Origin: Paraspadella gotoi
Lineage: Eukaryota; Chaetognatha
Direction of reading: 5' to 3'
DNA: 64,000 nucleotides
Assembly (NCBI GenBank): GCA_051294375.1
Contig: CM119267.1
Location: forward strand, 18,020,992-18,084,991
Made by a program: the position numbers and the translations under genes. Positions 1 to 19,463 of the stretch are shown here, piece by piece; the stretch's first letter is position 1, and each line of letters starts with the position of its first letter. A model generated the notes under the pieces. It had not been told where the DNA came from, did no database searches, and saw only the letters and a list, made by a program, of their open reading frames with translations.

Positions 1-1
1 T

Positions 2-8837
<8,836 letters not shown>

Positions 8838-10981
8838 ATGGAGGATCCCGAGGCCGATCGCTTGATGGAGAACGGCGAGACATCTCTCGCGAGAACTGCT
8901 GATGAACGACAGGGTGAGTCGCCAACTCCGTAATTCATTAAAACCTTTGGACGAGCGACTCCTCACTTCCTCCGGTTCCCCCCCCCTCCAGCCTCCCAGG
9001 GAACTTCTTGGTACGTCGCCGTCTTCCTCGTAGTCAACGCCGCTTTAGGCTCGGCTTTTCTCAATTTTCCGCGCGCCTTCGACGAGGCGGGGGGCGTCGC
9101 TTCTGCATTAGGGATGCAGAGGTGATTGGAAACTTCTCGTGTTGTCTGTAAATTTGGGGCTTATTAAAAGCAATTTCATGAGCGAGCCTTTTTTACCTGA
9201 TTTAGTGGGTTGCTGGTGATTGCTTCTGGAACTTTGATCATTTTGGCCTTCTGCTCTGACGCTTGCAAATCGGCCACCTATCAAGACGTCGTCTTGGCCA
9301 CTGTCGGCAGGAAAGTCGGCACATTTTGCTCTTTCGTAATCTTCGTCTACTGTTTCGGAACCTGCATTACCTTTTTAGTCATTATCGGTAAGACGAAAAA
9401 CACGGCGGGTGGAAGTTGATCATTTAAGGCTACCGAGCTCTGGTAGATTCATTACTGGTAAAAACTTTTACGCAGTTCACATATTTTGCGTGACCTTTTA
9501 GGGGACCAATGGGACCGATTCTTTTACTCATTTACTGGCGATCAATACTTCTGCCACAAGTTTTACATGGATCGTCGCTTCACCATCGTCGTTTCCTCCA
9601 TCTTTTTTATCCTTCCATTTTGCTACCCGAAGCGCATCGACTTTCTCAAGTATGCCAGCGCCGCCGGGGTTCTCGCCAACGTATATCTCGACTTCCTCCA
9701 AGTTTATCTCTATTACACGGGTAAGTCGAATCAGTTTTCCCAATAGAGTAAATTGAAGAGGCAAGATGAAAGTTTCTTGTTACATACAATTAAAGGTGAT
9801 TACGCCAACCAAACCGGTGAAATCAAGACTTCTCCCCGAAGTTGGACGGACCCTTTTCTGGTTGCTCCGACCATCTTCTTCGGCTACCAATGCCACGTTT
9901 CAGCGGTTCCCATCTACTCATGTCTTCGGAAACGAACGATTGGTGAATTCCTGAAAACAGTATTGACGGCTATGCTGGTCTGCGCTGTCACTTACTCAGT
10001 CGCCGCGACATACGGGTAAGACGCCCTTTTGAAGAAATTTGTATAATTACTGGGTTGAGCTCAGCTTTACATCGTTTTAAATCGATTTGGCGCCAAAAAA
10101 AAAAAAGTTTCTCGTAGGTATTGGACTTTTGGATCGAACGTCGATCCTGATGTTCTTTCTAACTACAACGCCAAAGACCCTCTAGTACTCGCCGCCCTCA
10201 TTGCCATGGCCTTCAAGACCTACACCACGTACCCCTTGATCATTTTCTGCGGGAGGACGGCCTTTGATTCGCTATGGACCAGCTCCTGGCGATTGAGCGA
10301 AGACGAGGCCCAGGCTGGCGAAAGGAGGAGACGGGTGACGCAGGTTTCGATCTGGTTTCCGGTCACGCTCCTGGTCGCTGCCTTCGTGCCGGGTAGGTTT
10401 TACTCTGGTTTGCCTTGGTTTTCCATGAATTTTTTACGTAAGAAAGAAAGAAAGAAAAAAACTAAGGCGGAAGGCAAACTTGCACTGTTAAGAAAGTAGC
10501 GAGATTGGACTTTCAATTTAAACTAAAATGTAAAATATTAAAATATCAAGGAGTGTTGTGATCTAATTGACCCAACTTCTGAATAATCCCTCTTTTTCAT
10601 CAAAACTAAGGCATCGAATTCGTGATTCCGGTTCTCGGTGGATTCGCCGCTTTCTTCGTTGTCATCTTCCCCGCTCTCTGTCTTTTGGAACTCTCATTAA
10701 AAATGGGCGATCAACTTGGATCGTCAAAGGACAAGGAATCCGAATCTGCCTCTGTCGACTCAACTCCGTCGCCGTCGCCGTCGCCCCCAAACCACGCCAT
10801 TCAGAACGAGAACGACACCACCGCCGTCTTCGTTCGAGAGACGCGCCAACGCCAGAAGTTAAAGCAAAAGGCGTTACTAGCGACGGCGCTCTTTCTCACT
10901 GTTTTTGGCGCCTTTATGTTTGGAATTATCGGTACAAACAGCGTCTTGGATATCGACTACAAGCAACCGCTTTGCCAATGA
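8838..10981 (+). CDS. SLC38-type sodium-coupled neutral amino acid transporter (SLC38A7-like)
   Basis: Seven exons: 8838-8913, 8992-9121, 9206-9387, 9502-9720, 9796-10015, 10118-10392, 10611-10981. All phases match and give about 490 residues, near the family's usual 460-500. After a short acidic N-terminus comes a first membrane segment with VNAALGSAFLNFP, matching the SLC38/AAAP signature VNACLGAGLLNFP. Later matches to SNAT7 are TYQDVV, FGTCITFLVIIGD, FFGYQCHVSAVPI, DPDVL and ERRRRVTQ before a membrane helix. About 10-11 hydrophobic segments are visible. SLC38A7 exports glutamine and asparagine from lysosomes in mammals; lysosomal location here is inferred. The loop before the last helix is Ser/Pro-rich. 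The closest remembered relative is SLC38A7, but SLC38A8 or an arthropod-specific paralogue is possible. Confidence 0.85.
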
Positions 10982-11958
10982 ACATTTTTTTTCTTTTAAT
11001 ATTTTGTCTCCACCAAGCTGGCTTGGTATATGTAATTATAGGTGATTGTTTTTAGAAATTCTAGAAATTACATGACTTGTTAAAATTTGTTAAGCCTCCT
11101 TTTTGAAACATTCCCCAATTTGTTACAGATGATTAACTAAGAATTTTTAAACTTGTGTTAAGAAGTTTAGCTAAGTTGCGCTTCCATCTTCTTCGTGTTC
11201 AAAAGTGAGGGTTCACTTCCGCGGAGAAAGATGTCAAAAATTCACTTGGAAATCGAGAGACTCTGTTTCTTTAAACTGGAGATTCTCAACTTTCTCAAGC
11301 ATCATATCGGGTACATGCCGAAAGTCGCCACCATTCGGAGAGTGCCCTCGCCAGACTGATCTGTGCAAAATAAAATGGATTGGAAGATGAAAAAACGTGA
11401 AACTATTCCTGTGGATTCATCTCTTAGTTTTTGGCTGTGACTGTCAAAAGATTTTTAAGATAAATATCACAACCAAAAAAAAAAACAAAAAAAACCAAAC
11501 AAAGGCGGTAAAATTAACCCCGATACCACGAGATTTTACAAAAAATCTGTGATTTATTGCAAACACTTGTCATACTGTCTCCATCTGTGATTGCTGGGAA
11601 CGTCGACTCCAGCATAATGCCATTAACCATGCGTTGGTGAAAATATAAGGCGAAAAGGGGGAACTTTGTGATTTGTAAATTTGTACAAAAATAATTACCT
11701 ACGGCTTCCACCATACGCAAACTCTATGTAAAAAAAATCCGTGCAACCGGAATAAAAAAATATATACCTATAAATCACTTGTTGGCTGTGTTCCACCAAA
11801 AAAAAATAAACATAAATCCGATATCAACATCAACCCTAAAAAGAAGCGAGATGTTCACTTAAAAACAAACTTATATGTTGACAAAATTCTCGACCTGATT
11901 ACTTGCGGCGTCATTTATTCAAACGCTTCCAAAATAATTTACATTAAACGTTTTTGTA
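10982..11958. other. SLC38 3' UTR and spacer
   Basis: AT-rich non-coding DNA between the transporter stop and the zinc-finger gene start. An AATAAA at 11369-11374 is a candidate polyadenylation signal for the transporter. I see no structured RNA, and no coding exon I can support. Confidence 0.6.
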
Positions 11959-14900
11959 ATGATGGCATTTTCGATGGATTCTATGGAGGCTGCCCGAGCG
12001 GCTTTGGCGCTGACCGAGGTCTCTGGCCCATCCCTTGTCGCTTCTAAAGGTAGTGTAATATTTTTTTTGTTAGTTTCTCAGCCCCCATAATTGTAGAAAG
12101 AAGGTGTTGAAATGATTTTGAAATATTATTTTTTTAAATCGGAGGTCTGTTTTTCCTCAAGGTTTGCCTATGCCGCCCGGGTTCTCGTCGAAGGACGATA
12201 TGCACCTTCCACATACTAGTGGAATTCCGCTTGTTGGCGGCGTCGGAATCGGCCGAGGAGGCGGACTTCCACTTAGCGGTGGCGGAAAGGAAGCAATGCC
12301 CGGCCTTTCGGGTCTTTCAAACTTTGGCATGGCTAAAGAAGGAATGCACGTGCCCGGCCTGCCACCGGCTTTGGGATCGGGCAAAGAAGGTAGGAAGTTC
12401 TTTCTCTCCGCCATGTTCGCGTTTTGCTTTTCGTTAGTTATTTGTATGTCAAATACAATCGCTGCGATTGATGGTGCCGGTTTGACTTCAGGGGGCAACA
12501 TTTCTTACGCAGGGATGCAATTCTTCGGCGGGTTGCCGACATCCCTCGCTTCCAACAAGGACTCGATGCCGCTACATAGTATGTTTGTTTTGCATGCGAC
12601 TGTGACCTCGGAGAATATTGTTTTTAATCTTCTTAATCTTAATTTTCATGCCATTCATTCAGGTATGCATATCACGGGAATGATTCCGACTTCTCACGGT
12701 TCCAAAGACGTTCACCATCACCACCACCACCATCATCCACAGTCGGCGGAAATGAATTCTCATGGAGGTAAACTTAATTAAGAAAGATTTATTTCTGTTG
12801 GCCATCGCCCGAAATAACTCCCTAATACCTCTAAAGCCATGCTCCCCGGAGTTGTGACTTCGTCACAGGGTGACGCCAAAGAGGTGGTTCACCACCATGC
12901 ACACGACGCTAAGCAGGAAGCAGCTATGCAGCTGTCCTCGGCCGAAGTGACGTCGTCCTCCACCAAGGCGGACGCTCTTCAGCAACACGCCGCCATCAAT
13001 AAGGGACAGATGACGGAGGCTAATAACATGGATATTGGCAAGAACATGCCGCCGCCCGGGGTCAATTGGGGGATGCAAGGTGAGGACGGCGCTGAGGAGT
13101 TATTCCCCTTTCTTCCGTTTGAATTATCACAATGACTCCAATCGCAGCCACGAATCACACACCCCCTCCGAATTCCGTCAATCGAGGGCGTGGTCGACCA
13201 AGAAAGGACGAATCCACCCAGTCCGTTTTCCCAGGGTGAAATGAATGCATACATATGACATTGGCTTGATTACCTTCCACAGTCACCAACGAACTAATAT
13301 TTTCTTTTTTAACTACTTCAGTCGTATGGTTTGCTACTGCGGCGGTCGTCCCTTGAATCCAACAAACGATAAAATGTTATCCAATGACCACAATGCCCAT
13401 TCTGGGGTAGGTTATGAATAAGAGACAAAGCCCGATATAGCCTCTTTTCGCATTTCAATTTCTAATATTTTAGGCTTAATGATTTTCGTTTTGAACAGCA
13501 ATTTCAACTGTCGGATCAAAGCCAACAGCCAATGATTGGAACAGAGAGCGAATCTCACGCGAAATCTTCAATCGCGTCGAACTCATCGAGCAGCGCGAGC
13601 GGGCAGGTGAGAATGCGGTCACGTGCTAATCAATTTATGGCGACAATAGTATTTAAAAAAAAATATTCCCCTCTTCAACCACAGCTGATGGTTGCCCCTT
13701 CCCGTTGCGATGTATGTGGGAAACTCTTCAAGACGAAAGGGTTGCTCACCCAACACATGCTCGTTCACAACAACATTAGGAAACATGTTTGCGTATTCTG
13801 TGATAAGGCATTCAAGCAACAGGGTCACTTGGAAACGCACACCCGGACGCACACGGGCGACCGCCCCTTCAAGTGCTCTATGCCAGATTGCGACAGGAAA
13901 TTCACCCAGTTAGCCAATCTTCAGAATCATTTGAGAAACCATGACAATCCCAGAAAGCGGGGTCGGAGAAGGGGCGACGGCATGGCGGCGGCTCACGCGG
14001 CCGCCCTCACGCTGGCCACGGGTCTCCAGCCGGTGACTCACGCCCAGTGGATCCAGGGGATGGGGATCCGTCTCGAAAACGGCGAGTTCCAGTCCATCAA
14101 GGACGTTAAGGTCATGGACGGGCCGCTGCAGCAGCCACCGCAACAGCAGCAGCAGCACGGGCATCAGCAGCAGCAGCAGCCTAAGATGATGGCCTTCCGA
14201 GGGAAGGGGCGTCCGCGTAACGAGGACAACAAGATTGAGTCTCAGTGCTACTCTTCCCTGCCGGGAATCTGCGGTGAGACGGTGACGTTGCAGCTACTGG
14301 GATCCCCGGACGGGGATCCGAGCAAGAAGCAACAGCAGCACTTGGGGATGAAGGAGAATGAGAGCAACAACGCCCCCTCCGCCGGCGGCGGACTGGATCA
14401 ACAGTCGTGCAATCATCACGTCAACCCCGCCGATATGGCGGCCGACGTGGTGACCCCTTCCCCGTCCGACAGCCTGCACTCAGTTGGCAAGCAGCAAATG
14501 GTCGCGGGCATGTCGGACATGAGCCCCATCCCTTCCGAATCTGGACACGTTCATGTTCATGGAGATCACTCAAAGCACATGGTGCCCATGCACCCTGTCG
14601 CTTGTCCCGAATGCTCCAAAATGTTCACGAATAAAGGGTTGCTTACGCAGCACATGCTGGTGCACACCAACAAGCGAAAACATGTTTGTTCATTTTGTGA
14701 AAAAGCATTCAAGCAGCAAGCGCACTTGGACACCCATTTGAGGATTCATACTGGTGTCCGTCCGTTCAAATGCAGCATGCCCAATTGCGAGAGGACTTTC
14801 ACTCAGTTGGCCAATCTTCAATATCACATACGAAACCACGACAGCCAGCTCAGGCGGGCCGCGGCGTCCATGCGAGAGAGGGTCAGGTGCCCTATCTGCT

Positions 14901-14980
14901 TCAAGGCCTATGACTCCACCCCGGCGTTAGAAAGACACATGTACGAATTTCACAAGATATACGACAGACCGCGAAATTGA
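11959..14980 (+). CDS. C2H2 zinc-finger protein with duplicated three-finger block and AT-hook
   Basis: Exons 11959-12049, 12162-12389, 12513-12578, 12663-12767, 12837-13079, 13148-13235, 13322-13406, 13499-13606, 13685-14980 (about 769 residues). Exon 3 could begin at 12492, adding 7 residues in frame. The N-terminal half is Gly/Met/His-rich, and five successive introns are in the same phase. Exon 6 encodes an AT-hook-like NRGRGRPRKDE (about residues 256-266). Fingers 1-3 (about 345-430) and 4-6 (about 645-727) are near copies; in each block the third finger has CX4C spacing (CSMPDCDRKFTQLANLQ). A seventh finger (CPICFKAYDSTPALERHMYEFH) ends the protein. A Gln-rich linker separates the blocks. 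A DNA-binding nuclear regulator is expected. The third finger recalls ZNF362/384 (rotund/squeeze) proteins, but I cannot name an orthologue. Confidence 0.85.
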
Positions 14981-15233
14981 TGTGAATTTTTTTTCCTTCT
15001 AATTATAAGCATGATATACTCCTTGTAAACTCCACACAACAACACAGTGTCCCACCATTGTCTCCACGCCCGACCGAAAAACGCACCCCTCCCTTACAGA
15101 ATATTTTCGTTTGCGTTTTTGGTTTCGATTTAAAGTAGAAATTGTTTACAACTGTGAAACGTTTGTATACATTTCTTTGTGCTTTTGTGCGCACGATTTA
15201 TTATCGTGTGGATGTTCTGTGTTTCAAGCCAAA

Positions 15234-15305
<72 letters not shown>

Positions 15306-16589
15306 GGGCGCGACAAGACTCTCCAAGCGAGTTTATTTAGCCTTAATCGTCTTGAGCGATCCGCGAAACATTCGACGACTTTTTACTTGTTTTTTTTTTT
15401 AGCTTTCAGCAGTTCATCAAATTTTTATTTTAAATTTGAGCATGAAACCCCACACCTTCAGTACAGAAAAGACAATCTTCTTTTTTTTATGGCATATGGG
15501 CTGTTCTAAGTCTAGCGAATCTCACCTATACTATATCCATCTATTTAACTCCCGTTAAATATTTAAAAATTCTTGACACTTTCTAAATTCAGTCAAACCA
15601 AAGTTATTTTCTTTATTTACTTCGAGTCATTTTTTTGGGAATAAAAACCTGTTCTTGGACCGAATTGTCTAATGTGATTTTTCGTATATATATATATACT
15701 AATCGTGATACAAGCTACACACAAACGCTAATTAGAACTAGATTTACTTTATCCCCATATTTCCCCTTTCCCCTTCTATCACCTTCCATCTCCCTTCTCA
15801 TCTACCGCATAGAAATTCTTTTTCTCTATCTCGCTCTCTCTCTTTTTAACCTGCACTCTGCATAATGCTAGCGTCTCAGCTTAAGAACTCGATATTATTA
15901 ACTTTGTGTAGTTATTTTAACCAGTCTTGTCAAAAAAAAAAAAATCTGTACTAGAGTTCTCAAATTCATCAAACTTGTTTCTGTTTTTCTGCATAGGATG
16001 AAAGTTTATATTTATTTTTTGTTCTTACCTAGATGTAAATAGTATTGTTTAAATGCTTAAAAATATGAAATTTCATTCCTCACTGCACGTTGGTGGGTTT
16101 AGTACTCTTTTAATGGACATTTTCGTAGAGAATACTGGAAACCGCTGATTATTTCGTACGATTTCGCATCGTAGGCGTCTTCCCGTGCGTTCATATTCTG
16201 AAGCCGTTGTAAGGTTACACAATTACCGAAACATTTTTTATCCTACGTACGTATCCTACAACAATGACTTGATTACCTCGGACCTATGCAGTCCGTTGAT
16301 GAATTTGGGAACACTCCTTATAAATAAATATTTAACTTGTTTGAAAAGGATTTATTATTGTCCCATCAGTTAAATCGACGAGTCAAAAATGTTTATTATT
16401 ATTACATTTATTACCATTACTATTATTATTCTTATTTTCCTTTGTTTTTCGTTGTTCAGTTTATTTTTAGGCGAACAAATCCTGCTTGTAGACTTAGTTT
16501 ACATAAAAAGATTTTATCGTTTGCATAATCACTTGTGATCATTTACAGTCGAGTCAGTAAAAAAAAAAAAAAAACTAACTTCTTGTATC
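14981..16589. other. 3' UTR of zinc-finger gene and spacer
   Basis: AT- and pyrimidine-rich DNA without a supportable exon. It contains a 68-base T run and short CT/TA repeats. The first part is probably 3' UTR of the zinc-finger gene. A short A-run lies just before the methyltransferase start codon. Confidence 0.6.
15236..15303. repeat. poly(T) tract, 68 bp
   Basis: Uninterrupted T run of 68 bases about 250 bp past the zinc-finger stop. It could be a reverse-orientation poly(A) tail of an inserted retrocopy or SINE, but the sequence 5' and 3' of it is not recognisable as an element. Confidence 0.97.
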
Positions 16590-17900
16590 ATGACAGAATA
16601 CGAGAACTATAGTATTAAAGCCAAAAATTACGATGCGACTCGTGTGCCAGCCGGTTTAAAAACCATATTCTCACTCATCGAATCGACTGTTTCTGCCCGA
16701 GTTTTGGACGCCGGCGCCGGAACCGGAAATTATGCGTTTCCCGTCGCTGAACGCGGTGCACACGTTTCCGCTCTGGAGATCAATGAAGGAATGATTGAGC
16801 AGATGCAGGGGAAAAAAGAAGCTCTCGACAACCTCGAGGGAAAGGTTGATGTCGTTAAGCATTCCTTGTTGAAACTTCCGCTCCCGTTTGAAGATGATAC
16901 TTTTGATTTAATAATGCTTAATCAGGTAAAGATATTGATTAATTTAAACAAAAAGATGCAGCGTTTTATTATTTTTTTTCTAGAAGAAAACTTAATTATA
17001 GGTGGCTCATCATCTGGATGCTGAAGCACCATTCTCGAACTTGTCGAAACTCATAACCGAGTTCTATCGAATAATGAAACCTGGCGGTCGATTTTTTATG
17101 AGTACCGTTTCTAAAAAACAAGGAGAGGGATTTTGGCTAGCGCCTTTTCTTGAAAGGCTTAATTTGAGTGATCGCCTAGTCCCCAATAGGGTAGCCCCGG
17201 TTGAAACGGTGAGAAATAAATTTAAATTATTTTATTTTCATTAATAATAAATATAATTTGTTTGATTTAAGGTGTGCACCATGCTTTTTGACAATAAGTT
17301 CGTGGATGTTCAACAGATAGTAGACCACGAATTAAGTAAGTATTAAGATATAATAAACTGTGGCAGCACAGCTTAAAGCTGTCTCACTGCTGTCCGTCCT
17401 CAGCCTCGTCTCAATGGCTGAGCAGGCTAAATCTTCTCTTGTCAACCGTGCGTCCCGGGTTCAATCCCTTGGTATCTCGGTTCTGGCTTAAATGTGACGG
17501 AGCCGGTTTAAACATGCCAGTGACAGGAGGCGGTCTCTGAGGGTCCACAGCCCCTACGACAGTTTGTGAGATACCTCGAGCCCCGGGTTTCACGGTCAAT
17601 CCTCCCGTTGCCATAATATGCGTTGTCGTAGATATATAATGAATTATTTCATATTTAATTTTGAAAATTTCTTTATCAGTTTTTGGGGTTCAATATTTCA
17701 ACTTTACTAGTCTCTTTGACGACCGTTATCGTGCTGGGAACAGCATGTATGCCCGTTTCACTGAAGCCGAGTTAAAATCACTTATTGACTTGGTGCAATA
17801 CGAGATGCTCGAAGGCGATTTCATAAAAAATATTTATGAAGCGGAAAAAAAACGGAAAACGAATGGACATTCTGTTGTTATCATCGCAAATAAATTATAG
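16590..17900 (+). CDS. SAM-dependent methyltransferase, class I (Methyltransf_11 type), copy 1
   Basis: Exons 16590-16925, 17002-17208, 17272-17335, 17680-17900; all phases agree and give 275 residues. Motif I, the SAM-binding VLDAGAGTGNYAF, sits at about residues 37-49, followed by the acidic motif II end (ALEIN) and the later DDTFDLIMLNQVAHHLD and MKPGGRFFMSTV segments typical of UbiE/Methyltransf_11 enzymes. No targeting or membrane segment is seen, so it is probably cytosolic. The substrate cannot be deduced. A closely related second copy begins 126 bp downstream on the same strand. Intron 3 (344 bp) is much longer than the other two because it contains a tRNA-derived SINE. Confidence 0.85.
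17336..17679 (+). mobile_element. tRNA-derived SINE inside methyltransferase intron 3
   Basis: The intron carries a textbook RNA polymerase III type-2 promoter. The A box TGGCTGAGCAGG (17415-17426) fits TRGCNNAGYNGG exactly, and 31 bases later the B box GGGTTCAATCC lies at 17457-17467. The GC-rich body continues to about 17610, including a CCCCGGGTTTCACGG stretch. There is no intact cloverleaf, so this is a SINE rather than a tRNA gene. I could not find clear target duplications, so the exact ends are unknown; the interval given is the whole intron. Confidence 0.65.
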
Positions 17901-18026
17901 CGGGATTGCACTCTACGTTGTACGCACTGCGTTTTCTGTTGATTATTTCCAATTGGGTGATTCTTTTTTTTACTGTTGATTTATTGGTTGACCTTTTAAA
18001 TCTTTTACAATTTTTTTCTAGCCAAA

Positions 18027-19463
18027 ATGTCTCTTTATCAAGTTTATAATGACTATTTTAAAAAATCTAGTACTATGACGAAATTCGTGTGCCCGTTGGT
18101 CTTGGAACTGTTTTCTCTCTCATTGATGGCATAAATTGTCCGCGCGTACTTGACGCCGGGGCCGGCACAGGGAGCTATGCTTTTCCCGTTGCTCAACGGG
18201 GCGCGCACGTCACGGCGTTGGAAATTAATGAAGGTTTGGTGATCACGTGAATACATTTCTCCACAGCTTTATCTCAACCTTGGCAAAAAATGACGAAACA
18301 GACGGCCACTGACGGTCCAAAGCTTCGAAATTCAGTCGGTGAGATGCTCCGCGAAACCTCCATTACCATTAACTGATTAAGGTATGCGAGAGCGAATGGA
18401 GGATAAGAAACGAAAGATGGGCGACATTAAAGGAAAAGTGGACCTCTTGACGCTTTCATTGCTAGATCTGCCTCTTCCGTTTCAAAACAACGAGTTCGAT
18501 TTTGTTATGTTTCACCTAGTAAGCATTAATAATTTAATTAGACTTATTATTTGTTTTATAATTATTCAAGTTACCCCGCGTTTGAATTCTGTAATTAGGT
18601 GGCTCATCATTTGGATTCGTCGCCTCCTTACCCTAATTTGGTCAAGGTTCTAAGCGAGTTCCATCGCGTTCTCAAACACGGTGGCCGTTTTTCCATGCTA
18701 ACTTGTACGAAGGAACAGACCGAAGCGATTTGGATGACACCTTTTCTGGTCAAACTTGGTTTCCCTGACTTTCACGCCCACTCATCCATGGCACCAGTCG
18801 AAACGGTACAATCAAAGTACTATTCATTTGCGTGGTCTATAAATGACGATATTATTGCTATTATTTTTTTAGTTTTTTTTTGTATAATTGCCGTGGAGTC
18901 ATTAAGGGCTTAAAATCTTTAGTGGTTGCTGGAGGATCGCCACCACAATACTCCTCTTGTTGCGTCCACACCTTAAATGTTAAAATCACTTTGGAAACCT
19001 TGTCACGTTTATCTCGCTGCAGATTCGTACCTGCAGGGACAACGATAAGATATTTTTTATAACGATGATACATTTTTTATAGGTGCGTCATCACTTGTCA
19101 GAACTCGGTTTCCTGGATTTACGGGAAGAAGTCAACACCGAGACGGGTAACTTTCGTTCGGACATTTACATAAACTTAATTACTTAATAAAATGTTCTCT
19201 ACCGCTAACTTCTTTTTCCAGTGTTTGGTGAACGTTACTTTGACTTTACCTTTTACTTTACGCCCGCTGGAAGATCCAGTTACAGCATGTTCAGCCGCAT
19301 GAGCGACGAACAGGTTCAAGCATTCGTAGATCTTGTTCGCCGAGAGATGTTCGATGGAGATTTTGTTGAAACTATTGCCGCCGCCGAGCGTAAAAGGAAG
19401 AACATCGGAATGACCACTTTCCTTCTGGCTAGAAAAGAACTAAAATTGGAATCTGGCCATTGA
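18027..19463 (+). pseudogene. SAM-dependent methyltransferase copy 2, frameshifted in exon 1
   Basis: Homologous along its length to the upstream copy. Segments: 18027-18233, 18382-18518, 18599-18805, 19083-19146, 19222-19463. The SAM-binding LDAGAGTGSYAFPVAQRGAH, VAHHLD and GGRFSML segments are preserved. Reading from the ATG at 18027, however, hits a stop after about 35 codons. The conserved frame resumes near 18070, where copy 1 has one more base. This means a single-base deletion, or an assembly error. No in-frame ATG precedes the conserved frame in this exon. Copy 2 also has an intron (18234-18381) after the ALEINEG segment that copy 1 lacks. Splice sites and frame downstream are otherwise intact, so it is either a recent pseudogene or a live gene with a sequencing error. 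Confidence 0.7.

Noticed and set aside
15111-15509. Open frame with a long Phe run
   Set aside because: Produced by the 68-base T tract downstream of the zinc-finger gene.
17410-17475. Possible functional tRNA gene
   Set aside because: A and B boxes are present, but I could not fold an acceptor stem and anticodon arm, so SINE is the better call.
17411-17614. Minus-strand frame in the methyltransferase intron
   Set aside because: It lies inside the tRNA-derived SINE and has no protein features.
18806-19082. Possible transposon fragment in the third intron of methyltransferase copy 2
   Set aside because: The middle is GC-richer with CTGCAG repeats, but there are no terminal repeats, target duplication or recognisable coding remnant.
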